DNA of 64,000 bases from Luteolibacter arcticus (GCF_025950235.1 NZ_JAPDDT010000005.1:248001-312000); one strand, 5' to 3'; positions 8,357-16,581 are shown, numbered from the stretch's first letter. The notes: generated by a model from the letters alone, not told the origin. A program made the numbers and translations.

Positions 8357-8953
8357 TCACCCCACCCACAACCGCGACACCCGCATCCGCTCGCCGAAGA
8401 GCAGCGACTTGAACTTCGCGTAGTCTTCTTCCGGCGTGGCGGAAAGCAGGCGGTAGCGGTACTCCGGCCAGTGATGCATCTCGTCGATCGCGTTGCGCAA
8501 GCGCAGGGCGATGACCTCATCGCTATCGGTGCCGCGGCCACGGAGACGGGTCGCAAGCTCGTCTTCGTCCGGCGGCATCACGAACAGATCGACCAGCGAA
8601 AGCCGGATCGACTCGTCATCGCAGGCGCGGACTTGCGCGGCGCCCTGGACGTCGATGTCCATGACCACGTCCGTCCCCGCGGCGAGCCGGCCGATGACCT
8701 CGCTGCGCAACGTGCCGTAGTGGTTGCCATGGACCAGCGCGTGTTCGAGGAACTCGCCCGCGGCGATCTTTGCCTCGAACTCCGCGACGGTGAGGAAGAA
8801 ATACTCCTTCCCATGCGTCTCGCCGAAACGCGGCGTCCGCGTGGTGCAGGAGACGGAAAACTCCGCCTCGCCCTCGGCAGCGAGCCGGCGGCAAAGCGTG
8901 GATTTCCCCGAGCCCGACGGGCCGGAGACGAGATATAGGATGCCGGAGCGCAT
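8357..8953 (-). CDS. gmk: Guanylate kinase
   Basis: A 198-residue enzyme that phosphorylates GMP to GDP with ATP. It has the P-loop GPSGSGKST near the N-terminus, the GMP-binding block with TTRTPR and GKEYFF, and DIDVQGA, all diagnostic of guanylate kinase. Length is normal. The ATG at 8953 matches the usual N-terminus (MRSGILYLVSG). The reading frame stays open upstream through a heptamer repeat to a TTG at 9004, so an N-terminal extension of 17 residues is formally possible. The usual ribosome-binding position is occupied by the repeat and no Shine-Dalgarno is visible. It lies 69 bases downstream of the M3 peptidase stop and is probably cotranscribed with it. Confidence 0.95.
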   Translation of the reverse strand: MRSGILYLVSGPSGSGKSTLCRRLAAEGEAEFSVSCTTRTPRFGETHGKEYFFLTVAEFEAKIAAGEFLEHALVHGNHYGTLRSEVIGRLAAGTDVVMDIDVQGAAQVRACDDESIRLSLVDLFVMPPDEDELATRLRGRGTDSDEVIALRLRNAIDEMHHWPEYRYRLLSATPEEDYAKFKSLLFGERMRVSRLWVG

Positions 8954-8954
8954 T

Positions 8955-8996
8955 CGATTGCGAATTACCGATTGGGGATTGGCGATTGCGGATTGT
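8955..8996. repeat. Degenerate heptamer tandem repeat (six units) before gmk
   Basis: Six consecutive 7-bp units on the plus strand: CGATTGC, GAATTAC, CGATTGG, GGATTGG, CGATTGC, GGATTGT. All share the core ATT at fixed positions. The array ends one base before the gmk start codon on the other strand and therefore occupies its leader. Confidence 0.85.
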
Positions 8997-9022
8997 AAAG
9001 GCAACCGCCCGTCTCCGGCGTG

Positions 9023-11176
9023 TTACGCGCAGGCAGGCTCTTCCAATCCGGCATCCGCCAGCAGCGGACCCGCCAGTCCGGAGCGCTCGAGCAGCGGCCC
9101 AAGCTCCGGGTCGCGGCCCATGAAGCGGCGGAACAGCTCGTCCACCGGCACCGAGTTGCCCTTCGAGAGGATGTGCTCGCGGAAGGCCGCGCCGGTCTCC
9201 GGATCGATCACGCCATTCTCCTGGAAGCGCGTGAAAGCATCGGCATCCAGCACCTCGGCCCACTTGTAGGAGTAGTAGCCGGCGGCGTATCCCGTGGGCG
9301 AGCTGAAGAGGTGATTGAAGCGGCGCGCCATGCTCGGCGAGTCGGTCTTCAGCGGCACGCGATAGCTGGCGAGGATCTCGCGATCGACCTCATCGAGGTC
9401 GCGGCCCTCATAGCGGTCGAGGCGCGTGTGCAGTTCCAGGTCGAGCTTGCCGAAGGCAAGCTGCCGCATGAAGGCGGTCGCGCTCATGTAGTTCTTCGCC
9501 GCGATCATCCGGTCGTAGAGATCGTCCGGGATGGTCGCACTGGTCTCGTGGTGCTTGGCGAAGTAGTCGAGCGAGCGGCGGTCCCAGCAGAAATTCTCCA
9601 TGATCTGGGAGGGGAGCTCCACGAAGTCCCACGGGACATTCGTGCCGGCCAGCGAGCGTACCGGCACATCGCTCAGCAGGCCGTGCAGCAGGTGGCCGAA
9701 TTCGTGGAAGATCGTCTCGACCTCGCCATGGGTCAGCAGCGCCTGCTTGCCGTCCACCGGCGGCGTCATGTTCCCAATGATCAGGCCGAGGTGCGCCTCG
9801 CGGGTCGAGCCATCGCCGCCCGGGTGACCGGTGAAGAGGCAGTTCATCCAGGCACCTCCGCGCTTCGACTCGCGCGGATGCCAATCGGCATAGAACGAGC
9901 CGAGGTGCTCGCCGGTCTTGGTGTCGAGCAGGTCGTAGAACTTCACCTCGGGGTGCCAGACCTCAGGAAGTTGAGAGTCGGGAGTTGATGGTTGAGAGTT
10001 GGAGCCGCGCTCGAAATAGGCCGCTTTCTTTTCGTGAATGGTGATGCCGAAGAGCTTCGAGCAGAGGTCGAACATCCCGCCCATCACGCGATCGACCGGG
10101 AAGTACGGGCGCAGCGCCTCGTCATCCAGATCGTACTCTTCTTGCCGGCGCTTCTCGGACCAGTAGGCGAATTCCCACGGCTGGAGGCCATCGACAGGTT
10201 GGCCGGTCTTGGCCCCCTTGTAGTCGCAGAGCGAGCGATACTCGGCGTGAAATGGCGCCTCGATCCGGTCGTGCAGGTTCTCCGTGAATCTCAGCGCGGT
10301 CTCGCCATTGCGGGCCATCCGGCGCTGCAGCGTGAGATCGGCGAAGTGGCCGTGGCCGAGGATGGCGGCCTTCTCCTTGCGCAGCTCAAGAATCTGCCAG
10401 ACGAGTTCGGTGTTGTCGTGCTCGCCTTGCGCCGCGACCTTCACCGAGGCCTCCCAGACCTGGCGGCGGATGCCATCGTCATCGAGGTGCTGCATCAGCG
10501 GGAACATCGAGGGCATCTGCAGGGTGAATCGCCAGGCCGGCTTCTCATCGGTCGCGAGTTCCTTGGACTTGGCATTGGCGAGCGCGGCGGCCTTTGCGGA
10601 GGCAGGCAGGCCGGCCAGCTTCGCTTCGTCCTCGATCAGCAACTCCCAGGCATTGGTCGAATCCAGCACGTGCTCGGAGTACTGCTTGGTCAGCTTGGAA
10701 AGCTCGGCTTCCACTGCGGCCACACGGGTCTTCTGGTCCTCCGGCAGGTCGGCGCCGGACTGGACGAAATCGAGCATCGTCTCGGCCACGAAGCGCTTCT
10801 CGACCGTCCCCAACTCCGCCACCGCGGGCGATTCGCCGAAGGCCTTCAGCACCGCCCACAGCTTTTCATTCAGCGGGATCGACGCGTAGAATTCGGAAAC
10901 CTCCGGCAGCATCGCATTCAGCGCGGCACGCTGGGCGGGCTCATCGCAGACCGAGTCGAGGTGGTTCAAGCGGCCCCAGCCGAGATTGAGCAGGTCGCTG
11001 GCCTTCTCGAAGGCGCCGAAGGTACTCGCATAGGTCGCCTCGGCGGGCGTCACGGCACAGACGGCGTCGAGGTTTGCCTTGGCGATTTCGAGCGCCTTGC
11101 GGATGTCGGGCTCGACCGCCTCCGGCGTGAGCGTGGACCAGCGGACGTGAAAACCCTCATCGAGGAACGGATGCAT
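9023..11176 (-). CDS. prlC: M3 family oligopeptidase (oligopeptidase A / PrlC type)
   Basis: A 717-residue cytosolic zinc metallopeptidase of family M3. The zinc motif HEFGH lies at 491-495 with the downstream ME-F region (IMENFCWD) and the conserved VWHPEV...SKRGGAWM block. The family degrades short peptides, including cleaved signal peptides. ATG 11176 gives a typical N-terminus and length. Just before VWHPEV there is an extra loop of about 14 residues (SNSQPSTPDSQLP) encoded by a heptamer DNA repeat; the E. coli enzyme has only a few residues there. The insertion keeps the frame and should sit on a surface loop. gmk follows downstream and a sulfatase gene is divergent upstream. Confidence 0.93.
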   Translation of the reverse strand: MHPFLDEGFHVRWSTLTPEAVEPDIRKALEIAKANLDAVCAVTPAEATYASTFGAFEKASDLLNLGWGRLNHLDSVCDEPAQRAALNAMLPEVSEFYASIPLNEKLWAVLKAFGESPAVAELGTVEKRFVAETMLDFVQSGADLPEDQKTRVAAVEAELSKLTKQYSEHVLDSTNAWELLIEDEAKLAGLPASAKAAALANAKSKELATDEKPAWRFTLQMPSMFPLMQHLDDDGIRRQVWEASVKVAAQGEHDNTELVWQILELRKEKAAILGHGHFADLTLQRRMARNGETALRFTENLHDRIEAPFHAEYRSLCDYKGAKTGQPVDGLQPWEFAYWSEKRRQEEYDLDDEALRPYFPVDRVMGGMFDLCSKLFGITIHEKKAAYFERGSNSQPSTPDSQLPEVWHPEVKFYDLLDTKTGEHLGSFYADWHPRESKRGGAWMNCLFTGHPGGDGSTREAHLGLIIGNMTPPVDGKQALLTHGEVETIFHEFGHLLHGLLSDVPVRSLAGTNVPWDFVELPSQIMENFCWDRRSLDYFAKHHETSATIPDDLYDRMIAAKNYMSATAFMRQLAFGKLDLELHTRLDRYEGRDLDEVDREILASYRVPLKTDSPSMARRFNHLFSSPTGYAAGYYSYKWAEVLDADAFTRFQENGVIDPETGAAFREHILSKGNSVPVDELFRRFMGRDPELGPLLERSGLAGPLLADAGLEEPACA
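9967..10001. repeat. Degenerate heptamer tandem repeat (five units) inside prlC
   Basis: Five consecutive plus-strand units: GAAGTTG, AGAGTCG, GGAGTTG, ATGGTTG, AGAGTTG. On the coding strand they read as repeated CAACTCT-like words and encode part of an extra loop in the M3 peptidase. The architecture is the same as the arrays at 8955-8996 and 49570-49604, but the unit sequence differs. Confidence 0.85.
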
Positions 11177-11289
11177 GCGCCTTTCCCTAGGGCAGCTATC
11201 CGCGGGTGAAAATGTCGAATTTTCCGCCGCGAAGTTTCAAATCCGCCCCCGGGCTTGGAACGACCGCCACTTCCGTGAAATCACGGTGC

Positions 11290-12690
11290 ATGAGAAACCG
11301 CTGGATGGGGCTTTCGTTCAATCGCCAGGCGCTTTGCGCGCTACTGGCACTGCTGATTTTCCCGACGGCGGCGGAGGCCGCGAGAAAGCCGAACGTGCTG
11401 GTGATCGTGGCCGATGACCTCGGTTTCGCGGACGTCGGTTTCAATGGCGGCACCATTCCCACCCCGAATCTGGACCGGCTGGCCTCCACCGGGGTGAATC
11501 TGACCGGCTTCCGCGCCGCGCCGATGTGCTCGCCGACCCGGGCCGGGCTGATGACCGGGCGCTGGCCGCTGCGCTTCGGGATGATGCGGGCGGTGGTCCC
11601 GCCGTGGTCGAAATATGGACTGCCGCCGGAGGAAAACCCCCTGGCCGAGCTGCTGGCCCCGGCCGGCTACGAGCAGCGGGGACTCGCGGGCAAGTGGCAC
11701 CTTGGCCACGCCCGTCGCGAATTCCTCCCTCTCGCTCAAGGCTTTACGAGCTTCTACGGCCACTACAACGGCGCGATCGACTACTTCACCCACGAGCGCG
11801 ACGGCGAGACTGACTGGCACCGCGGCGACCAGACAGTGAAGGAGCCTGGCTACTCCACCGACCTCGTCGGCGCGGAGGGCGCCCGCTTCATCCGGGAGGC
11901 CCCGGCGGACAAGCCGTGGCTGCTCTACGTGCCGCTGAATGCCCCCCACTCGCCGATGCAGGCAAAGGAGGACGACCTCGCGAAATTCTCCGGCCTCGGC
12001 CCCAAGAAGAAAGTCTACGCGGCCATGGTCCACGCCATGGACCGGGCGATCGGCCAGATCCTCACCGCGGCGGAAGCCCGGCCGGACGCAGCAGAGACGC
12101 TGGTGCTCTTTTTCAGCGACAACGGCGGCATCCCGAAGGCGGGCGGCAACAACGGACCCTACCGCGGGGCGAAGCTGGGCGTCTACGAAGGCGGCACCCG
12201 CTCGTGCGCGGCGATGCGCTGGCCGTCGGGCGGCGTGACCGGCGGGAAGCGCTTCGACGGGCGCGTCGGCTACATCGATGTGCTGCCGACCGTGCTCGCC
12301 GCGGCCGGCGTGGAAACCCCGAAGAACCTCGACGGCATCGACTTCCTACCCCCCCTCCGCGCCAGCAAGCCCCTCCCCGAGCGGCCCTGGTTCTCCTACA
12401 TCCACCAGGACGCGCAGGCCCACGCGTCCGTGCACCTCGGTCCGTGGAAGCTGGTGGCGCACGGTGACTTTTTCTCCGAAAGTCCCTCAGCGAAAGCGAC
12501 TTGGGAACTCTACGACCTCGCCGCCGACCCGAAGGAAGCGAACGACGTGGCCGCCCAGCACTCCAAAAAGGTCGCCGAATTGCGCAAGCTCCTCCGCGAG
12601 TTCGGCACTTGGCAAAATCCCGGCGTGGGCCCCTACGACGAAGGCCGGGAGGGCTTCAAGCCGCCGAAGGACTGGGTCGTCGGGGGCTGA
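11290..12690 (+). CDS. Exported type I sulfatase
   Basis: A 466-residue sulfatase of the alkaline phosphatase superfamily. ATG 11290 gives a signal peptide (MRNRWMGL..., cleavage near AEA-AR); the frame is open to 11206, but those residues do not resemble a leader. VIVADDLG provides the metal-binding Asp pair, CSPTRAG (Cys80) is the formylglycine signature that needs an FGE or anSME maturase, and GKWHLG and FFSDNGG are further active-site motifs. It hydrolyses sulfate esters, probably on algal or host glycans, outside the cytoplasm. The gene is divergent from prlC and followed by mazEF. No maturase gene is visible in the window. Confidence 0.93.
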   Translation: MRNRWMGLSFNRQALCALLALLIFPTAAEAARKPNVLVIVADDLGFADVGFNGGTIPTPNLDRLASTGVNLTGFRAAPMCSPTRAGLMTGRWPLRFGMMRAVVPPWSKYGLPPEENPLAELLAPAGYEQRGLAGKWHLGHARREFLPLAQGFTSFYGHYNGAIDYFTHERDGETDWHRGDQTVKEPGYSTDLVGAEGARFIREAPADKPWLLYVPLNAPHSPMQAKEDDLAKFSGLGPKKKVYAAMVHAMDRAIGQILTAAEARPDAAETLVLFFSDNGGIPKAGGNNGPYRGAKLGVYEGGTRSCAAMRWPSGGVTGGKRFDGRVGYIDVLPTVLAAAGVETPKNLDGIDFLPPLRASKPLPERPWFSYIHQDAQAHASVHLGPWKLVAHGDFFSESPSAKATWELYDLAADPKEANDVAAQHSKKVAELRKLLREFGTWQNPGVGPYDEGREGFKPPKDWVVGG

Positions 12691-12733
12691 TGGTGGAAAT
12701 CCCGTGTTGCGCCTGGGCGTAAATTAGACATTG

Positions 12734-12739
12734 TATAAT
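12734..12739 (+). promoter_or_regulatory. Candidate -10 box immediately before mazE
   Basis: A perfect TATAAT ends three bases before the mazE ATG. If used, transcription would start at or just inside the start codon, giving a leaderless or near-leaderless mRNA. I see no matching -35 at 17 bases, so chance occurrence is possible. Confidence 0.35.
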
Positions 12740-12742
12740 CTC

Positions 12743-12997
12743 ATGCGCACCGGAACGACTACCGCCACATTGAAGAAGTGGGGCAACAGCATTGGCCTGT
12801 TGCTGCCAGCCGGAATCGCCAAGGCAACGCACCTTTCCTCCGGCACCCGGGTCGAGATCGATATCGCGGATGGCGCGCTCGTCATCCGCAAGGCCGCCAC
12901 CCAGTCGCCCCTCGAAGAACTCTGCGACGGCATCACCGAGAAGAACCTCCACTGCGAGACCGATTGGGGACAACCGCAAGGCCGCGAAGTCTGGTGA
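12743..12997 (+). CDS. mazE: MazE-type antitoxin
   Basis: An 84-residue AbrB/MazE-fold protein with the family hallmark KKWGNSIGLLLP near the N-terminus, used for DNA binding. The C-terminal part is acidic and should wrap the toxin. ATG 12743 is the start that fits the family; a TTG twelve bases upstream is in frame but lies in the -10-like box. Its stop overlaps the mazF start by four bases (GTGA), the standard arrangement. MazE is expected to repress its own operon, with stronger repression when bound to MazF. Confidence 0.92.
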   Translation: MRTGTTTATLKKWGNSIGLLLPAGIAKATHLSSGTRVEIDIADGALVIRKAATQSPLEELCDGITEKNLHCETDWGQPQGREVW

Positions 12998-13335
12998 AAA
13001 AGGCGGCCTACATCCCGGAGCGCGGCGACGTGGTTTGGACCGATTTCGATCCCCAGGCAGGCCGGGAACAGGCCGGAAAACGCCCGGCTCTGGTCTTGTC
13101 CCCGCAGACCTACAACGCCAAGACCGGCCTGGCGGTGATGGTCCCGATCACCAGCCACGTGAAAGGCTATCCCTTCGAGGTGGCGATCCAAGGCAAGTCC
13201 ATCCAAGGCGTGGCGCTCAGTGACCATCTCAAGAACCTCGATTGGAACGCACGCGGCGTCCGGTTCGTGGAAGCGGTCCCCAATGACGTCCTCGACGAGA
13301 TCAACCGCAAGATCGCGACGCTGCTCTCGATTTGA
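12994..13335 (+). CDS. mazF: MazF-type mRNA interferase toxin
   Basis: A 113-residue ribosome-independent endoribonuclease of the PemK/MazF family. The order of motifs follows E. coli MazF closely: GDVVWTDFDPQAGREQAG with the catalytic-loop Arg, KRPALVLSP, KGYPFEV and GVALSDHLK. It starts with GTG overlapping the mazE stop, so synthesis is coupled to the antitoxin. Family members cut mRNA at short specific sequences and arrest growth when the antitoxin is degraded; the cleavage site here is unknown. Confidence 0.93.
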   Translation: MKKAAYIPERGDVVWTDFDPQAGREQAGKRPALVLSPQTYNAKTGLAVMVPITSHVKGYPFEVAIQGKSIQGVALSDHLKNLDWNARGVRFVEAVPNDVLDEINRKIATLLSI

Positions 13336-13426
13336 CGCCAATACTTTTCACGGCTGGTGGGGCCGTTTCGTGAAAAATCCGCGAACCTCCCGTTGAGTTC
13401 TGGAAATCCCCGCAAAGCTGACGGAG

Positions 13427-14041
13427 ATGTCGCCAGCCGAAATGTCCAAAGACCTTCTTTCCGTCAGCCGCGAATTGAAATCCATGGCCGAAGCCGGCCT
13501 GCGCTACTCCGAAGGACCCTACGACCTGGAACGCTACAAGCGCCTGCATGAGATCGCGTCCGAGCTGCTCGACGCGGAAGAGCGCGAGTTCCGCTGGCCG
13601 GTCGAGATTGGCTACGCGACTCCCAAGGTGGACGTCCGCGCCGCAGTGATCCAAGACGGGAAGATCTTGCTCGTTCGCGAGTCGAGCTCCGGCCAGTGGA
13701 CCCTGCCCGGCGGCTGGGCCGACCTGAATGCCAGCCCCGCCGAAAACGCCGCCCGCGAGGTGCTGGAGGAAGCCGGCATCGTGGTGGAAGTGCGCAAGCT
13801 GATCGCCTGCTGGGACAAGGACCGCCAAGGCCACCCGCGCCAGCCGGAGCACGTCTACAAGCTCGTCTTCCTCTGCGAAGCCACCGGCGGCGAACTGACA
13901 CTGTCCCACGAAACCGATGGCGCGGACTGGTTCGCGCCCGATGCCCTGCCCGACCTCTGCCCCTACCGTGCGGCGGAGCACTACATCACCCTGGCATTCA
14001 CCCACGCCGCCAAGCCGGAACTGCCGACCTTGTTCGATTGA
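13427..14041 (+). CDS. NUDIX hydrolase (ADP-ribose pyrophosphatase-like)
   Basis: A 204-residue NUDIX enzyme with an N-terminal helical NUDIX-associated domain (about 1-60) and a NUDIX fold from about 65. The Nudix box lies around 96-118 (GWADLNASPAEN then REVLEEAG); the REVLEEAG metal-binding core is intact. GWADLN-SP is typical of the YjhB-type ADP-ribose or nucleoside-diphosphate-derivative hydrolases. The start at 13427 has GGAG directly in front of the ATG; an alternative ATG follows five codons later. It is an independent gene after mazEF. The substrate is not determined by sequence. Confidence 0.9.
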   Translation: MSPAEMSKDLLSVSRELKSMAEAGLRYSEGPYDLERYKRLHEIASELLDAEEREFRWPVEIGYATPKVDVRAAVIQDGKILLVRESSSGQWTLPGGWADLNASPAENAAREVLEEAGIVVEVRKLIACWDKDRQGHPRQPEHVYKLVFLCEATGGELTLSHETDGADWFAPDALPDLCPYRAAEHYITLAFTHAAKPELPTLFD

Positions 14042-14083
14042 GAGGCTTTTCGAGTGGACAATGCGGGTTAAGATACCGCCGCT

Positions 14084-14275
14084 TTGAACGATCTCGAAGA
14101 CATCCTGAAAGCGATCGCACGGTTGTCCTCCAAGGAATTGGCCGAGTTGCGAACTTGGTTCCGTCGCTTCGATGCCGACGCGTGGGACCGCCAAATCGAG
14201 GAGGACGCCCAAAGCGGGCGACTCGACGGGCTTTTCGAAAGACTCCAGCAAGAAAACGGGACCGGCAAACGCTGA
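14084..14275 (+). CDS. Small antitoxin-like protein (solitary)
   Basis: A 63-residue acidic helical protein beginning NDLEDILKAIARLSSKEL and continuing with a WF-R-FDADAWDRQIEED core and GRLDGLF. This resembles a widespread class of small antitoxin-like proteins usually found upstream of a RelE/ParE-type toxin. The only possible start is TTG 14084 because a TAA lies five codons upstream. No toxin follows: the next gene runs in the opposite direction and ends at 14288. It may be an orphan antitoxin, or the toxin was lost. Confidence 0.6.
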   Translation: MNDLEDILKAIARLSSKELAELRTWFRRFDADAWDRQIEEDAQSGRLDGLFERLQQENGTGKR

Positions 14276-14287
14276 CCGCTCAACCCG

Positions 14288-14638
14288 TCACTTCTCCTCC
14301 AGCAGCAGCTCCTTCAAGCTCTTCACCCGCTCCTTGGTCAGGCGGCCGCGGATGCCCTCGTGGACGAGCGGCCACATGCTGCCGCCGCGGGCCTCCGCAT
14401 CGGCGCGAAAAGCGGCCTCGGCGTCGCGCCACGCCACCCACGCGCGCTGGGATTTTTTGAGGTTCTCCTTCGCTAGATCGTCGAGGTTGGCGAGCACCTT
14501 CGCATAGACCTCGTTGAGTTCCTTGTCCGCCTTCTTGAAGGTCTCGGCGGCTTCGGCGTTCATTTCCTGCTGCGATTGTGCGGGCAACGCGACCGGCGCA
14601 GCCACCAGCAGGGCGAGGCAAAGGGGGAGAAGTTTCAC
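14288..14638 (-). CDS. Exported LprI-like (DUF1311) protein
   Basis: About 116 residues starting at GTG 14638; the only nearby ATG (14647) hits a stop after three codons. The N-terminus is a signal peptide (KLLPLCLALLVAAPVALPA). The mature part shows the DUF1311/LprI pattern: KADKELNEVY, then LKKSQRAWVAWRDAE and a Gly-Gly-Ser before a terminal helix. Characterised LprI-type proteins inhibit lysozyme; others are periplasmic with unknown role. The usual cysteines of the family are missing here. It is divergent from mgtE. Confidence 0.8.
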   Translation of the reverse strand: MKLLPLCLALLVAAPVALPAQSQQEMNAEAAETFKKADKELNEVYAKVLANLDDLAKENLKKSQRAWVAWRDAEAAFRADAEARGGSMWPLVHEGIRGRLTKERVKSLKELLLEEK

Positions 14639-14788
14639 GCGCACATCCTGACAACTCAGGCAGATCACTTCAATGGGAAGTAGCCGGGTAGCGCCGGTGT
14701 GGCCCGTCATCTCATTCCCACGAAGCGATCTAGCCGCCGTCACCTCTCCGCGCTTGGCGGTCCGGACTCGGCCCATACACTCCGCGCC

Positions 14789-16186
14789 ATGCCGGACGAC
14801 GAAGCCACCCTCCCCATCGATGAGCTCATGCGAGCCATCGAGGCGGAGGACCGGAGCGCCGTCAGCGCGCTGGCGGAGGAAATGCACTACGCCGACCTCG
14901 CCCACGCCTACCAGGAGATCGAGGAGGACAAGCACGAGCTGTTCCTCAAGACGATCGGCCCGGAAAAAGCGGCCGACATGATCGTCGAGCTGCCCGACAC
15001 AATGATCGAGGAGGCGCTCGACGCCTTCAGCCCCTCCGAGCTCAAGGTCCTCTTCCACGAACTCTCCGACGACGACCGCGTCGACATCCTCCAGGACGTG
15101 GGCGATGAGGCGCGGCTGCGCTTCCTGGGCCTGCTCGGCCCGGAGGATGAGGAGCTGACCCGCTCGCTGCTCAAGTACGAGCACGATACCGCGGGCGGCC
15201 GCATGACCACGCGGATCGGCCGGATCTTCGATAATCAGACGGTGAAGCAGGCGATCGAGATGCTGCGTCGCGGCCAGGAATCGACCGAGACCCTCAGCCG
15301 GATCTTCGTCGTCGATCAAAAGGGCCGGCTGCTCGGCAAGCTGCGGTTCCGCGACCTCGCCTTCAACACTTGGGACACGCCCGTCCGCGACATCATGCGC
15401 GAGATCGGCCCAGAGCGCGTGCTCGCCACCGCCGACCAGGAGGAAGCGGCGAACATGCTGCTCAAGTATGACCTCATCGCGCTGCCGGTCATTGATGAAT
15501 TCGACCACCTGCTCGGCATCGTCACGCACGATGACGCGATGGAAATTCTCCAGGAAGAAAGCACGGAGGACATCGAAAAGATTGCGGGTATCGGCGGTGA
15601 GCAGTCGGAGGAAACCTATCTTAACACCAGCATACTCAACCAATTCCGCCGCCGCGCCGGCTGGTTGACCGGGCTGGCCTTCGTGTCCTTGCTGTCCGGC
15701 TATGTGATGATGCGCTTTGGCTCCATCCTCAGCCAGGTGTTCCTGCTTTCGCTGTTCCTGCCGATGGTGGTCGCAGCCGGCGGCAACACCGGCGGGCAGG
15801 CCTCCACCATGGTCATCCGCGCGATGTCGCTCGGAGAAATCAGCCCCGGCTCGGCGGGCGAAGTCGCATGGAAGGAACTCCGCACCGGCTTCTTCCTCGG
15901 GCTCCTGCTCGGCACCTGCATGGCGCTCTTCACGGTGCTGCTACTGCCGTTTTTCCACCTGCCCATGCCCCCGGGCATGAGCTTGGCGAAGGTCGGCGTC
16001 GCGATCGCCATCGCGCTCACCACCCAGGTTACCTCGGCCACCTTCCTCGGTTCGCTGCTGCCACTCGGGGCACGGGCGGTGAATCTTGACCCGGCGGTCG
16101 TGTCCGCCCCGGCCATCGCGGCAATTGTCGATGTCTCGGGCATGGTCATTTATTTTACGGTGGCCCGCGCCATCTTGGGACTATGA
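14789..16186 (+). CDS. mgtE: Magnesium transporter MgtE
   Basis: A 465-residue Mg2+ channel/transporter. In order: an acidic N-terminal superhelical domain (about 1-125), two CBS domains (about 130-260, with HDTAGGRMTT at the boundary), a connecting helix, and five membrane segments (about 295-465) including the conserved GGNTGGQ and PMVVAAGG motifs. In the family the cytosolic domains sense Mg2+ and close the pore when it is high. ATG 14789 is the family-like start; the frame is open upstream but in non-homologous residues. The stop overlaps the start of a small kinase-like gene (ATGA). Confidence 0.95.
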   Translation: MPDDEATLPIDELMRAIEAEDRSAVSALAEEMHYADLAHAYQEIEEDKHELFLKTIGPEKAADMIVELPDTMIEEALDAFSPSELKVLFHELSDDDRVDILQDVGDEARLRFLGLLGPEDEELTRSLLKYEHDTAGGRMTTRIGRIFDNQTVKQAIEMLRRGQESTETLSRIFVVDQKGRLLGKLRFRDLAFNTWDTPVRDIMREIGPERVLATADQEEAANMLLKYDLIALPVIDEFDHLLGIVTHDDAMEILQEESTEDIEKIAGIGGEQSEETYLNTSILNQFRRRAGWLTGLAFVSLLSGYVMMRFGSILSQVFLLSLFLPMVVAAGGNTGGQASTMVIRAMSLGEISPGSAGEVAWKELRTGFFLGLLLGTCMALFTVLLLPFFHLPMPPGMSLAKVGVAIAIALTTQVTSATFLGSLLPLGARAVNLDPAVVSAPAIAAIVDVSGMVIYFTVARAILGL

Positions 16187-16581
16187 AGGAACTGAAGGAC
16201 GGCATTCGCGCCCTGGTGCGGCTCGATTGGATGGGAGGCGTCCACAAGCACTTCCGCGGCACCGATGCCGACAAGCGCTATGCCACCGAGGTGGCCGTGC
16301 TCAAGGTGCTCGAGGAACGCGGCTGTCCCTATGTCCCGAAGTTGATGGAAGAGCATCCCGACGAACTCTACTTCGTCTCCACGAGCTGCGGCCAACCGGC
16401 CACGTCGATTTCGAGAGAGCGCGCCGACCAACTCTTCGCCGACCTCGAGCGCGACTACGGCGTCCGCCACCTCGACGCCGAGCCGCGCAACATCACCTAC
16501 GACGCGCGTGCGGGACGCTTCTGCATCATCGACTTCGAGCTGGCGGAGATATTGCCGTGGCCCGGTCCCACCGAGGAATAG
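16183..16581 (+). CDS. Miniature protein-kinase-like protein coupled to mgtE
   Basis: A 132-residue protein that keeps the core kinase residues in a much shortened fold: a Lys in VHKHFRG, a Glu in YATEVAVLKVLEE, the catalytic-loop pattern HLDAEPRN (His96, Asp98, Asn103) and IDFE (117-119) in place of DFG. There is room for only a minimal N-lobe and C-lobe, as in small RIO/APH-like atypical kinases. The ATG overlaps the mgtE stop by four bases, so it is coupled to the Mg2+ transporter. It could phosphorylate MgtE or another partner, or bind ATP-Mg as a sensor (inference). Confidence 0.75.
   Translation: MKELKDGIRALVRLDWMGGVHKHFRGTDADKRYATEVAVLKVLEERGCPYVPKLMEEHPDELYFVSTSCGQPATSISRERADQLFADLERDYGVRHLDAEPRNITYDARAGRFCIIDFELAEILPWPGPTEE

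Noticed and set aside
14639..14788. Mg2+ riboswitch (M-box) upstream of mgtE
   Set aside because: The gap is only 150 bases and I could not recognise the conserved core or an anti-terminator pair.
14288..15643. 451-codon minus-strand ORF
   Set aside because: Only the last 117 codons (from GTG 14638) are a real LprI-like gene; the rest is antisense to mgtE.
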